From Rhodothermales bacterium (GTDB taxonomy: Bacteria; Bacteroidota; Rhodothermia; Rhodothermales; JAHQVL01): a DNA stretch of 64,000 nt. The notes under the pieces were generated by a model, which saw nothing but the letters and a program-made list of their open reading frames with translations, did no database searches and was not told where the DNA came from. Shown here piece after piece: positions 22,452 through 31,495 of the stretch. The translations under genes were made by a program, and so were the position numbers. The stretch covers positions 1 through 64,000 of the forward strand of contig JAWKNW010000004.1 in the NCBI GenBank assembly GCA_041391505.1, in the 5' to 3' direction. The stretch's first letter is position 1; every line of letters begins with the position of its first letter.

Positions 22452-25223
22452 ATGACGCCCGACCGATGGCAACATATCCAGGCGCTGTTCGAAGAAGCCG
22501 CCGGCCTCGAAGCCGGCGCGCGCGACGCCTTCCTGGCGTCCATCACGGACGGCGAGGCCCGGGACGAGGTGGCGTCGCTGCTCCGGCACGCCGAGGGGGA
22601 GGGAATGCTCGACGAACTGTCGAACATGCTCGTCGAGCCGCTGCGCTCCACCCTGCAGCGGGATGCCTACGAAGGCCGGCGGATCGGTAACTACCGCGTC
22701 CTCCGGAAACTCGGGGAGGGCGGGATGGGCGTCGTCTATCTCGGCGAACGCGCGGACGGGCAGTTCGAACAGCGCGTAGCCCTCAAGCTGGTCCGGTCCG
22801 GACTCGGGACGGGGTCGCTCCGCGAACGCTTCCTCAACGAACGGCGCATCCTGGCGCGGCTCGAACATCCGAATATCGCCCGGCTGCTCGACGGCGGGTT
22901 CACGGAGGACGGGACGCCGTATTACGCGATGGAATACGTCGAGGGCGAACCGATCGACGCCTATTGCGCGTCGCGGGGCCTTTCGGTCCGCAAGCGCGTC
23001 GCCCTCTTCGCGGCCGTAGCCGATGCCGTGCAGCACGCGCACCAGAAGCTGATCGTGCATCGGGATCTCAAGCCATCGAACGTCTATGTGACGGCGGACG
23101 GATCGGTGAAGCTGCTCGACTTCGGCATCGCCAAGGCGTTCGATGCCGAGGGCCAGTCGGGCCCGGAAGCGTCAACCCGCTGGCTGGGGCGGGTGATGAC
23201 TCCGGAATACGCGAGTCCGGAACAGGTGCGCGGCGAGGCCGTCGGCACGGCCACCGATATCTACTCGCTCGGCGTCATCCTGTACGAATTGCTGGCGCGC
23301 CGGCGTCCGTACGCCATCCAGGCGCCCGCCTCACCCAGTGAGGTCGAGCGAATCGTGTGCGCCACCGATCCGCCCCGGCCCAGCACGGCCGTGACGAAGG
23401 ATGGCCCCGCGCGCGCCCAGGACGCCGGGGTCAAGGCCCTCCGGCGCGCGTTGAGTGGCGACCTGGACACCATCGTGATGAAGGCGCTCGAGAAAGAGCC
23501 GGAACGCCGGTACGGAACGGCCGGCGCGCTGGCGGCCGACCTCCGGCGTTATCTCAAGGGGAAACCGGTCGAAGCCCGGCCCGCGACCCTGTCGTATCGG
23601 GCGGTGAAGTTCGTGCGCCGGCACCGGCTCGGCGTGGCGGCCATGACGCTGTTTTTGTGCTCGGTGATCGCCGGCGGGCTCGGGATGTACTGGCAGTCGC
23701 GACGCGTGCTTGCCGAGCGGGACAAGGTGCTTGCCGAGCGGGACAAGACGGAGCAGGTCGTGGCGATGATGCAGCGCATCTTCCGCCTCCCCGACCCTGG
23801 TGAGGCGCTGGGCGACACGATCACGGCCCGCCGGCTGCTCGACGAAGGGGTGGAGCGAATCCGGGAAGACCTCCGCGACCAGCCGGAGCTGCAGGCGACG
23901 ATGCTCGGGGAAGTCGGGCAGGTCTACAGCAACCTGGGGCTGCTCGCCGCCGCCGCGCCGCTGGTGGAGGAGGCCGTCGCCATCGAGCGCCGCCTTCATC
24001 CCGAGCCGCATCCCGATCTCGCGCGAAGCCTGTATCAGCTCGCCACCATCCGGGGGGAGGCGTCGGCGTATGCCGAGGCCGATACGCTGCTGCGGGAGGC
24101 CCTCGCCATCCGTGAGGCCACGCTGGATCCGGAGGATCTCGACCTGGCCGCCACCCGGTTTCAGTTGGCCGACCTGATGAGCAGTCTGGGCCGGTACGAT
24201 GCCGCCGAGCCGCTGTTCAGGCTGTCGCTCGACGTCCAGCAGCGGCACCTCGACGCCGCGCACCCGGCGGTGCGCGAGACGATGGATGCCTACGCGACCA
24301 TGCTGCACCGCAAGGGCGACTTCGCGACGGCGGAGGCGCTCTTCCGGGAGGCGGTAGACTACAGCCGGCGGACGACGGGCGAAAAACATCCGGCCACGCT
24401 CGGGTACCTCCAGGATCTGGGCCGCATGGTGCACCGCTTTCAGATGGATTACCCGGCCGCCGAGCGGCTTTATCTGGAAGCGCTCGCCATCGCCCGCTCC
24501 CTGTATGGCGACCAGCATGTCGAAACGGCCGTCGCCCTCAACGATCTCGCGCAGCTCAGCCGCGACAGCGGCAACCTCGAAGCGGCGGAACGCTACGGGC
24601 GGGAGAGCCTCGCGATCTGGCAGGCGACCGTCGGCGACGAGCACAACGAGACCGCCGTGAGCAAGTTTACGCTGGCGAGCATCCTCGGTCAGGAGAAAAA
24701 ACACGCCGAGGCGGAGACGCTGCTGGTGGAGGCGCTCGCCACCGAACGCCGGCTCCTGGGCGATACGCACATCCGCGTCGTCAACACCATGCAGCAGCTC
24801 GCGTGGGTGTATGTCGACACGCGCCAGTATCCCCGGGCGGAATCGCTCTTCGTTGCGTCCGAGCAGATTTCGCGGTCGCTGTTCGGCGAAACCCACGCCT
24901 ACATCGTGCGCGCGCTCCAGGGGCGGGCCACCCTGCGCTGCCTCACGGGCAAAGGCGCGGAGGGGGTCGATCTGTATCGCAGGGCACTCGCGATGCGGCT
25001 CGCATTGCACGATGCGTCGCACTGGCGCGTGGCCCAGGCGCGCAGCGCGCTGGCCGGCTGCCTGATCGACATCGGGCAGTTCGAGGAGGCCGAACAGTTG
25101 CTGCAGGCGAGTCTCCCCGTGCTCGTGGAACGCCTCGGGGAAGCGGATCTCGACACCCGCGCGACGCGCGATCGCATCGAGCGGCTGTACCAGGCGCGCG
25201 CGGCATCCACCCGCCGTCAGTAG
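22452..25223 (+). CDS. transmembrane Ser/Thr protein kinase with C-terminal TPR repeats
   Basis: 923 aa. An N-terminal helical segment (1-75, typical of kinases paired with ECF factors) precedes the kinase domain ~80-370: GEGGMG (88-93), K112 (VALKLV), HRDLKPSN (203-210), DFG (223-225), APE-like PEYASPEQ, DIYSLGV. A single membrane helix (~393-413) is followed by a 21-bp tandem duplication encoding two copies of VLAERDK (419-432; 23706-23747). The remaining ~490 residues are TPR repeats facing the periplasm if the topology is as usual. The kinase is expected to phosphorylate and activate the ECF sigma factor encoded just upstream. It ends with a 7-base overlap with the convergent GNAT gene. 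Confidence 0.95.
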   Translation: MTPDRWQHIQALFEEAAGLEAGARDAFLASITDGEARDEVASLLRHAEGEGMLDELSNMLVEPLRSTLQRDAYEGRRIGNYRVLRKLGEGGMGVVYLGERADGQFEQRVALKLVRSGLGTGSLRERFLNERRILARLEHPNIARLLDGGFTEDGTPYYAMEYVEGEPIDAYCASRGLSVRKRVALFAAVADAVQHAHQKLIVHRDLKPSNVYVTADGSVKLLDFGIAKAFDAEGQSGPEASTRWLGRVMTPEYASPEQVRGEAVGTATDIYSLGVILYELLARRRPYAIQAPASPSEVERIVCATDPPRPSTAVTKDGPARAQDAGVKALRRALSGDLDTIVMKALEKEPERRYGTAGALAADLRRYLKGKPVEARPATLSYRAVKFVRRHRLGVAAMTLFLCSVIAGGLGMYWQSRRVLAERDKVLAERDKTEQVVAMMQRIFRLPDPGEALGDTITARRLLDEGVERIREDLRDQPELQATMLGEVGQVYSNLGLLAAAAPLVEEAVAIERRLHPEPHPDLARSLYQLATIRGEASAYAEADTLLREALAIREATLDPEDLDLAATRFQLADLMSSLGRYDAAEPLFRLSLDVQQRHLDAAHPAVRETMDAYATMLHRKGDFATAEALFREAVDYSRRTTGEKHPATLGYLQDLGRMVHRFQMDYPAAERLYLEALAIARSLYGDQHVETAVALNDLAQLSRDSGNLEAAERYGRESLAIWQATVGDEHNETAVSKFTLASILGQEKKHAEAETLLVEALATERRLLGDTHIRVVNTMQQLAWVYVDTRQYPRAESLFVASEQISRSLFGETHAYIVRALQGRATLRCLTGKGAEGVDLYRRALAMRLALHDASHWRVAQARSALAGCLIDIGQFEEAEQLLQASLPVLVERLGEADLDTRATRDRIERLYQARAASTRRQ

Positions 25224-26035
25224 ACCGGCTGCTCGGGTGGCGGCGGCGCCGGCGGCTTGTATTCGGAGACCTCGCCGAACACCTCGAACCCCAGTCTGCT
25301 GTAGACGCTCACGCCGTCAGGCTCTGCCTGGAGGATCGCCGTCCTGATGCCGGCGTCGCGGGCGTCGAGCAGCGGCTTCAGCGTCAGCGCCGAGCCGATG
25401 CCGCGCCGCCGGTACGCCGCGTCGGTCGACACGTTGTACAGCCCCGCGACGCCGCCGCCGACGGTCAGTTCGGAGGTCGCCACCGGCACGCCGTCGATGT
25501 AGCCGATGTACAGCCAGATGGGCGAATCCGGCTCCAGCAGCGCCCTGGCGGCGATGGTGTAGTAGCGGATCACGAACCGGTCGGGGGGATCCCAGTTGGC
25601 GGCGTTGATGCGGGCGAAGGCGAACAGGTCCTGCGTGTCGGTGATCCGGCGGATGCTGAGCCCGCCCGGCGCGAGGTCGGCGGATTTCAGGTGCGCCAGG
25701 TCGGCGACCATCGCCGGGTCGGTCTGGGCGATTTCGAGGCCGGCTTCCAGCAGCCGCTCGCCCAGCCCCGCCGGCCGGTCGGCCGGGCCCACCCACCAGG
25801 AAAACGGACGCTTTGCGCGTTCGTACCACCCGAGGACCTCCGCGATGCGGGTCGAGGCGGCTTCCTCGTCCAGGCGCGTCCGGATGGCGGCGTTGAAGGT
25901 GTCGCAGGGGAGCCCGCTGTCGACCAGCGTGACGTCCTCGGCGCGCGCGACGCGCATGCCGGGGGTGCGCTCCTGAGCCCAGGAAAAGTGTACCAGCAGG
26001 TTTTCGTCGGCCGCGCTGGCTATGTCGGTTGCCAT
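25217..26035 (-). CDS. GNAT family N-acetyltransferase, two-domain
   Basis: 272 aa from the ATG at 26035. The N-terminal half (~1-125) is a degenerate GNAT-like domain (WYERAKRPFSWWVGPADRPAGLGERLLEAGL) and the C-terminal half (~130-250) carries the acetyl-CoA site (GLYNVSTDAAYRRRGIGSALTLKPLLDA, motif RRRGIGS) and the end 'ILQAEPDGVSVYSRLGFEVFGEVSEY'. This architecture is widespread among acetyltransferases of unknown substrate. The C-terminus is Pro-rich. It is co-oriented with the ATP-grasp gene upstream (75-base gap). Confidence 0.87.
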   Translation of the reverse strand: MATDIASAADENLLVHFSWAQERTPGMRVARAEDVTLVDSGLPCDTFNAAIRTRLDEEAASTRIAEVLGWYERAKRPFSWWVGPADRPAGLGERLLEAGLEIAQTDPAMVADLAHLKSADLAPGGLSIRRITDTQDLFAFARINAANWDPPDRFVIRYYTIAARALLEPDSPIWLYIGYIDGVPVATSELTVGGGVAGLYNVSTDAAYRRRGIGSALTLKPLLDARDAGIRTAILQAEPDGVSVYSRLGFEVFGEVSEYKPPAPPPPEQPVY

Positions 26036-26109
26036 GGAGAAGGGATAACCTGTACGAGTGAGTGTCGGCGGGCGCGGGATGGGAAGGGCGAGGCGAAGTG
26101 GGCAGCGTC

Positions 26110-26976
26110 TCAGGCTTCCATCATGCGGTGCAGCGCCCGCGAAAAACGCAGCGGAGCGTCCTTGTCCATCCGGAAATACAGAGACGGTTCGATCAACTCC
26201 AGTTCCATCAACGCCGCGTCGTTTTCGGATGTTCGGACGAGGTCGATCCGGGCGTAAAGCAGCCGGCTTTCGATGGTGTCGAGGATGCGCCCGGCCTGTG
26301 CCACGAGATGGGGCGGGGGGTGGATGGGGACGATGTGTCCGCCATGTTCTTCCTGGACCCGGAAGTCGGCCGGCGCCGGCGTTTTCAGGATGGCGTGGCT
26401 GAGCGCGCCATCGAAATAGAAGAGTGAATATTCTCCCTCGTCGACGACGGCCGGCAGGAAGGGCTGGGCGAGGTAGTCGTCGGATGCGAAACGCGCGACG
26501 GCGGCCTCGATGGCCGGCCGCGCGCCGCGGCGCAGACGGAAGGTGTCCTTTGCGTTGGCGCTCACGAGGGGTTTGAGGACCAGCTCGTCCGTGTCGAAGT
26601 GCTCGAACAACCCGTGGAGCGCCGGTTCGTCCAGCCGGCGACCCCAGCAACTCGGCACGATGGCGACGCCCTGGCCTTCGAGATCGGCCAGATACCGTTT
26701 GGAGAGATTCCAGTCGACGATGGGAAGCGGGTTGAGCAGCCGGGTCCCCGACGCCACGATCCGGGCGAGCGCCGCCCGGAAGGCGTCCGGGTGTTCCATG
26801 TAGTCCCAGGTGGAACGGATCACGACGGCGTCGTACGTGCCCCAGTCAACATCCGGCGCCCGCCAGGATAGAGTGTCCACCGACCAGCCGGCCGCCGCAA
26901 GCGCCGGGATCGCCAGGGCGTCGTCGTTGACGTAGCCGTCCAGGCTGTCCATACTGAGGAAGACGCAACGCGGCAT
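26110..26976 (-). CDS. ATP-grasp domain ligase-like protein
   Basis: 288 aa, soluble. The fold is that of RimK/glutathione synthetase-like ATP-grasp enzymes: an N-terminal domain (VVIRSTWDYMEHPDAFRAAL) and the ATP-binding part (DELVLKPLVSANAKDTFRL, FLPAVVDEGEYSLFYFDGALSHAILKTPAPADFRVQEEHGG) ending with metal ligands in LMELELIEPSLYF. The overall pattern is close to DcsG-like (D-cycloserine ligase type) proteins annotated only as 'ATP-grasp domain-containing protein'. It would join a carboxylate to an amine or thiol; the substrate is unknown. The GNAT gene lies directly downstream. Confidence 0.88.
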   Translation of the reverse strand: MPRCVFLSMDSLDGYVNDDALAIPALAAAGWSVDTLSWRAPDVDWGTYDAVVIRSTWDYMEHPDAFRAALARIVASGTRLLNPLPIVDWNLSKRYLADLEGQGVAIVPSCWGRRLDEPALHGLFEHFDTDELVLKPLVSANAKDTFRLRRGARPAIEAAVARFASDDYLAQPFLPAVVDEGEYSLFYFDGALSHAILKTPAPADFRVQEEHGGHIVPIHPPPHLVAQAGRILDTIESRLLYARIDLVRTSENDAALMELELIEPSLYFRMDKDAPLRFSRALHRMMEA

Positions 26977-27017
26977 GGAAGTCAGGCGGTGTGGCGATCG
27001 CGCATCTGTTCAACCCG

Positions 27018-28538
27018 TCACTGGCAGACAAAGCTCGCGGCCTCGTCGGTATCGCCCCGGCCGAGGTAAACGGCTTTCTGGGGGTACGGACAGAGCGGCC
27101 GGCTCCGCGTGGTTTTCCCGTCGGCGTCGCGCTTTTCTGCCGTCAGGCGTTCCGGCGCCTGGCCGCGCTCGACCCACTCGACGATGGGCGTGTACCAGTC
27201 GACGGTGTCGGGACCGCTGCCGCCGCCGCAGTGCGTCACACCGGGCAGCAGGAACATGCGAAAGTAGTCGCGCAGGCCGGCATCCAGCGCCTCCGCCTCC
27301 TCGTAGTAGTCGATGGATCGGTACGCGGACAGGGCGGGGTCCGACCAGCCGTGCCAGAGAAGCAGCTTGCCGCGGTCCGCCTCGAAGGCGCTCAGATCCG
27401 GATTCGTGGCGTTCAGGAGCGTAGCCACGTGGCGGGTGTCGGCCGGCACGCGGTTGAGGTCGTATCGCGCATAGTCCCAGTCGGGGTCGCCGTAGACGAA
27501 GTACTTGAACAGTTCGGTGCCGAAGGCAAACTGCAGGCTCGGAAACCGCTGTTGGGATGCGGCGAACACGGGGTCGAGGACGCCGGTGATCCAGGGCAGC
27601 CAGCCACTGACGAGATCGCCCTCGCCGCCGAACGGCTGCCCGGGGTGGACTTCGCCGGCGTCGGTCACGACGGGCGCGTAGACCCGCTCGATGGCCGCAC
27701 GCTGCAGCGCGGTCAGGCACTCGGGCCCGGGTTGGCCGGCGGCGCAGGCCGGTATGGTGTGCACGTCGAATGGGCAGGCGCGCGGATCCTCCATCACGCC
27801 GTCTTTCACCCCGTCCAGCGCATCGCATGCGTCCAGCACCGATCGTTCGAGCAGGATGAGGTTATCGCGGGTGACGACCGGTTCGGCGAGGTGCCCGGGG
27901 TCGGGGAAATTGAGCTGGATGTTCTGGACGAACTCGGCGGCGAAACCCGGCCAGTCCAACGCCGGCGCGGCGGCGACGATGCCGTCGAAGTCGGCGGGAT
28001 ACCGTTGCGCCTCCATCAGCGCCTGGCCGCCGCCCCGGGAGCACCCAAAGAAATAGGAATAGGCCGGGGCGTCGCCGTAGCGGGCGTGGATGATGTGCTT
28101 GGCCACCTCGGCCGTCCGGTGTATGGCGAGATGGCCGAAGTTGAGCTGGGCCAGCGGGTCGTTCAGCGCCCAGCCGGCTTCGAGCCCGTTGCCCTGATGC
28201 CCGGTATCCGTGCCGGCCGACGCGAAGCCGCGGTTCACGGCGGTCCGGGCTGCGTTGGCGATTTCGCCGACGAAGCCGCCGCCGCCGCCCATGAAGAAGC
28301 GGCCGTTCCATTCGTCCGGCAGCAATACCTCGAAGCCGATGGTGCCGCCGATGGCGCCGCTCACCTTGCAGTGGGCGACGGTGATATCGGCAGGCGGGGC
28401 CGGGGCGGGGACGACGAGGGCGTCGTCGATGCGGACATCCGGGAGCCGGATATCCGCCAGCCGGGCGCACGGGGTCTGGCCGTAGGTGGCGGCGGTGAGG
28501 AGCAAGCCGGCGAGGAGGCAACTGTTGCGAGCAAACAT
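27018..28538 (-). CDS. tannase/feruloyl esterase family hydrolase
   Basis: 506 aa from the ATG at 28538. Signal peptide (NSCLLAGLLLTAATYGQ), so secreted. The alpha/beta-hydrolase core is clear: nucleophile elbow YFFGCSRGGGQALMEAQRYP with the C-S pair typical of the family, acid in LLLWHGWSDPALS, and GVTHCGGGSG supplying the catalytic His with its disulfide-linked Cys (the CS-D-HC motif). The lid domain carries the ACDALDGVKDGVMEDPRACPFD calcium-site-like loop. Family members hydrolyse tannins, feruloyl or MHET-type esters. An in-frame extension of the reading frame into the upstream repeat is not part of the gene. Confidence 0.93.
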   Translation of the reverse strand: MFARNSCLLAGLLLTAATYGQTPCARLADIRLPDVRIDDALVVPAPAPPADITVAHCKVSGAIGGTIGFEVLLPDEWNGRFFMGGGGGFVGEIANAARTAVNRGFASAGTDTGHQGNGLEAGWALNDPLAQLNFGHLAIHRTAEVAKHIIHARYGDAPAYSYFFGCSRGGGQALMEAQRYPADFDGIVAAAPALDWPGFAAEFVQNIQLNFPDPGHLAEPVVTRDNLILLERSVLDACDALDGVKDGVMEDPRACPFDVHTIPACAAGQPGPECLTALQRAAIERVYAPVVTDAGEVHPGQPFGGEGDLVSGWLPWITGVLDPVFAASQQRFPSLQFAFGTELFKYFVYGDPDWDYARYDLNRVPADTRHVATLLNATNPDLSAFEADRGKLLLWHGWSDPALSAYRSIDYYEEAEALDAGLRDYFRMFLLPGVTHCGGGSGPDTVDWYTPIVEWVERGQAPERLTAEKRDADGKTTRSRPLCPYPQKAVYLGRGDTDEAASFVCQ

Positions 28539-28611
28539 GGGAGCCGAGCGAATGGTGATGAGGTGATCCTGCTGTGTGACGTTACGCGCGACGGTAAAAA
28601 GATAGCGAAGC

Positions 28612-28800
28612 GATGGAGGGATGCAAGATGCAGGATGCAGTATGTTTCCCGAAAAACCGTATCGTCGATCGGGGATCCCGCATCCCCGCATCCAGCATCC
28701 CCGCATCCAGCATCCCCGCATCCAGCATCCCCGCATCCAGCATCCCCGCATCCAGCATCCCCGCATCCAGCATCCCCGCATCCAGCATCCCCGCATCCCG
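28612..28800. repeat. inverted heptad-repeat element E4 with 8-copy 15-bp tandem arm
   Basis: Left arm 28612-28646: GATGGAG, GGATGCA, AGATGCA, GGATGCA, GTATGTT. Core 28649-28660 is CCGAAAAACCGT, identical to E1. Right arm 28681-28798 is eight near-perfect copies of CATCCCCGCATCCAG (7+8 bp, last copy altered), the reverse complement of the left-arm theme. It ends 8 bases from the stop of the minus-strand rsgA gene. Confidence 0.9.
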
Positions 28801-28807
28801 TTGGCGT

Positions 28808-29893
28808 CTAGTGTCCCGATCGGCGGTGCTCTTTCCCTTTGATGATGCGCTTGTACAGCTTGCCCTGGTTCTTGTCCTTCCGGCGTTTTTCCACGTAGGT
28901 CATTTCATGAAACGCGGACTCACGCTGGAGTTTGAGGTAGTGGGCATACCGATCTTCCTCGATCCGTCCGGCTTCCAGGGCGGCGCGCACGGCGCAGCCG
29001 GCTTCCGAGGTATGGCTGCAGTCGCTGAACTTGCAGTCGGCCGCGAGCGAGGCGATTTCATCGAACGCTTCGTCGATGCCGGCTTCCATCCCGATGGTGC
29101 CCAGTTCGCGCATGCCCGGCGTGTCGAGCAGCAGCGCGCCGTTGCGCAGGACGATCAGGTGCCGGCGCGTGGTGGTGTGCCGGCCCCGTTTGTCCGCATC
29201 CCGCACGGCCCGGGTGTCGAAGCGCGATTCCCCCAGCAGGCGATTCAGCAACGACGTCTTGCCCACCCCCGATGAACCGATGAGGCTGTACGTGCCGGCG
29301 GGCTCCAGCCGCGATTCGATGGCTTCGATGCCCTCGCCCGTCGTGTTGCTGAAGGCGATCACCTCCAGGCCGGGCATCGCGCCGTGGATGCGGTCGACGC
29401 AGGCCGCGATCTCGGCCGGCGTCGCGAGATCGGCCTTGCTGAGGAGCAGCGTCATGCCGATCCCGGCTTCGTAGATCATCGCGGCGTAGCGTTCGAGCCG
29501 GCGCACGTTGAAGTCGCCTTCCAGCGACTGCACCACGAAGGCGTGGTCGATGTTGGCGCCGATCGGCTGGATCTCGACGATTTTGCCGGCGGCCTTCCGT
29601 TTCAGCAGCGATTTGCGCGGCACGATCCCGTGGATGATACCGAGCGAGTCGTCGTCGAACAGCTGGAGGTAGACCCAGTCGCCGGCGGTCGGGTAGTCGA
29701 GCGGCGACGCGGCAGCGGCCATCATCTTGCCCGTAATTTCGGCGGTGATGTCGGCGGTATCGGTCCGGACGAGGTAGTTGGTTCGGTTGACCGCCAGCAC
29801 CCGGGCCAGACGTGCTCCGGCGAGGCGTTCGGGATCGATGTGGCCGGCCGGCATCCGGTCGATGCCATACGGCGCATAGGCGGATAGATCCAT
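28808..29893 (-). CDS. rsgA: ribosome small subunit-dependent GTPase A
   Basis: 361 aa from the ATG at 29893. Circularly permuted GTPase: OB-like N-terminal domain (GARLARVLAVNRTNYLVRTD), G4 motif LLLSKADLAT, G1 P-loop GSSGVGKTSLLNRLLG, G2 TTTRRHL region, G3 DTPGMRELG, and a C-terminal zinc finger CKFSDCSHTSEAGCAVRAAL (C-x5-C-x-H-x5-C). RsgA checks late 30S maturation by releasing RbfA. It stands alone on the minus strand with element E4 immediately downstream of its stop. Confidence 0.96.
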   Translation of the reverse strand: MDLSAYAPYGIDRMPAGHIDPERLAGARLARVLAVNRTNYLVRTDTADITAEITGKMMAAAASPLDYPTAGDWVYLQLFDDDSLGIIHGIVPRKSLLKRKAAGKIVEIQPIGANIDHAFVVQSLEGDFNVRRLERYAAMIYEAGIGMTLLLSKADLATPAEIAACVDRIHGAMPGLEVIAFSNTTGEGIEAIESRLEPAGTYSLIGSSGVGKTSLLNRLLGESRFDTRAVRDADKRGRHTTTRRHLIVLRNGALLLDTPGMRELGTIGMEAGIDEAFDEIASLAADCKFSDCSHTSEAGCAVRAALEAGRIEEDRYAHYLKLQRESAFHEMTYVEKRRKDKNQGKLYKRIIKGKEHRRSGH

Positions 29894-29925
29894 TGGAAAC
29901 GAGGCGGGCGCGCCCGATGCCGGCG

Positions 29926-30402
29926 TTACCAGCGGCAGGCTTCCCGGATAGGTTGAAGCGCGTAGTCGATGCCGTTCAGGTCGAATACGGCCGTGATCGG
30001 CGTCCCGTCTTCGAGGGTCGCCTGCGCACGCAGGGAATCGTGCCGGGCGATCCGGTTTAGAAATTCGATGGTGCGTCCCGGCACAAAGGACGCCGTGCCT
30101 TCCGAGGAGGTGTTCCAGACCTTCTCGAGCGGCGCCTCGTCGCCAATCTGATAGCCGACGCGCGGGGAGGCGCCCACCCGGTCGTTCCATGCGATGAACG
30201 CGTAGGTGCGCTGATTTTCGCAGCGGACGCCCAGGAACCGCTGGGCCTCGCGTGCCTCCAGCGTCGCCGTGATCGACGTGACGCCTTTTTGTGCCTGGAC
30301 CCCGCGCTGGATGCGCCAGAGGCCGAGGCTGTCCGCCGGCTGGCTGTAGGCCGGCGCCGTCAGCGCGACGAGCAGGGCGAAAAGGATTCCGGTGGCCTTC
30401 AT
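29926..30402 (-). CDS. exported VasI/TagO-like domain protein
   Basis: 158 aa from the ATG at 30402. Signal peptide (GILFALLVALTAPAYSQ). The mature domain shows the pattern of VasI/TagO-type periplasmic proteins: FLGVRCENQRTYAFIAWNDRVG, VGYQIGDEAPLEKVWNTSSEGTASFVPGRTIEFLNRIARHDSLRAQATLEDGTPITAVFDLNGIDYALQPIREACRW, including paired Cys. In proteobacteria such proteins accompany type VI secretion; no T6SS gene is in this window, so only the fold is suggested. It is co-oriented with rsgA 32 bases downstream. Confidence 0.7.
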   Translation of the reverse strand: MKATGILFALLVALTAPAYSQPADSLGLWRIQRGVQAQKGVTSITATLEAREAQRFLGVRCENQRTYAFIAWNDRVGASPRVGYQIGDEAPLEKVWNTSSEGTASFVPGRTIEFLNRIARHDSLRAQATLEDGTPITAVFDLNGIDYALQPIREACRW

Positions 30403-30570
30403 AGGAAAAACGGGATGCTGGAGCATCGTAGTGCTAATCGTCTGCCGGAACTCGGTTCCTGGCGGTTCCGGGCGCGATGCACCGGGTAGGAGGAAGGGCG
30501 CCGGCATCCTGGCAGACGCCTGCCGGTCATCGCGGTGCTCGCCATACGCCCCTGAATTTCAACGACAGCC

Positions 30571-30598
30571 CTAAAACCTTAAGCCTCAAACGTTAAGC
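30571..30598. repeat. single-arm heptad repeat E5
   Basis: Four heptads CTAAAAC, CTTAAGC, CTCAAAC, GTTAAGC. It overlaps the last codons and stop of the minus-strand methyltransferase gene (stop at 30586). No clear opposite arm is found. Confidence 0.55.
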
Positions 30599-31416
30599 CC
30601 TTCATCCACCCTGCGCACCAGATGGATGTCTTGCCGGAGGTGCTCGACGGGTCGGCCTTCCACGAAGTCGACGCGCTCGAATCCCTCCATCAGCCGATCG
30701 TCCACGTAGGACTTCGTCGCGTAGGTAGAGCACAGGTTTTCGCCGGCGGCGGCCGTATAGGTAACGACGAGTTCGTTTCGCTCGAACGCCGCGCGCTCAT
30801 CCGGGGAGAGTCCGTGGCTGAGGGGCCGGCCGTGCATGGTGAAGAGGAACAGGCCGCCGGGCCGGATGACGCGTCGCATCTCGGCCATCCAGGCATCGAT
30901 CAGGGATTCGGGCAGGTGGGTGAGCACGGAACGGGCGTAAACGAAGTCGAAGGTGTCGTCCGAGTAGGGGAGCGGCGGCTCGAGCCGGTTGACGGCGAAC
31001 GAGGCGATCGGGAGGTTTTTCTGGCACCACTGGATGAGGGCCGGGTTGTAGTCCGAGCCGTGCAGGTCGGCTTCCGTGCGGCGATCGAGGTGGCGGATGA
31101 GCCGGCCGCATCCGCAGCCGAAATCCAGCACCGACGTGAAGGAGGCAAACGACAGCCCGTGCCGGCCCAGCAGGTCGGCCATGTCGTCGACGATCCGTTT
31201 TCCCGAATCGTAAAAGACGGCATTCCAGCGGCAGGCGATGACATCCTTGATGAAGGCGGCCGGCGGCACGGGAAACCCGTCCGGCGCATCCCATGCCCTG
31301 TAGCGCAGCTCGCGGTACAGGATGCCCGGAGTCAGGGTTTTCAGGTTGAAGTACAGCTCTTCGGCCGGTTTGAGCCGGCCGTGGCGGTGCAGCCAGGCTT
31401 TTACGCGACGTTTCAT
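30586..31416 (-). CDS. class I SAM-dependent methyltransferase
   Basis: 276 aa from the ATG at 31416. Motif I is visible as VLDFGCGCGRLIRHL, motif II as DLHGSDYNPALIQWC, and the later motifs as FDFVYARSVLTHL and RVIRPGGLFLFTMHG, giving the Methyltransf_11/25 fold. The N-terminal ~95 residues and the KPAEELYFNLKTLTPGILYRELRYRAW segment resemble methyltransferases found with polysaccharide or lipid genes. The substrate is unknown. The C-terminal end lies inside heptad arm E5. Confidence 0.9.
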   Translation of the reverse strand: MKRRVKAWLHRHGRLKPAEELYFNLKTLTPGILYRELRYRAWDAPDGFPVPPAAFIKDVIACRWNAVFYDSGKRIVDDMADLLGRHGLSFASFTSVLDFGCGCGRLIRHLDRRTEADLHGSDYNPALIQWCQKNLPIASFAVNRLEPPLPYSDDTFDFVYARSVLTHLPESLIDAWMAEMRRVIRPGGLFLFTMHGRPLSHGLSPDERAAFERNELVVTYTAAAGENLCSTYATKSYVDDRLMEGFERVDFVEGRPVEHLRQDIHLVRRVDEGLNV

Positions 31417-31495
31417 GGGGTGAACGGGCGGCGCGCGCTGGGCGCGGCGGCGTGTGGCGACGGGTGGGTGTGCGCGCATGATACGCATTGCCGGC

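Noticed and set aside
23706..23747. Assembly error in the kinase gene (42-base exact duplicate)
   Set aside because: The duplication is in frame, placed in a coiled juxtamembrane segment where length varies; it is kept as real but should be checked in reads.
28681..28798. Coding repeat, (MRGCW)n extension of the tannase N-terminus
   Set aside because: The 15-bp unit keeps the frame open by its length only; the tannase has a proper signal peptide at its own ATG (28538), and the repeat continues the non-coding left-arm theme of E4.
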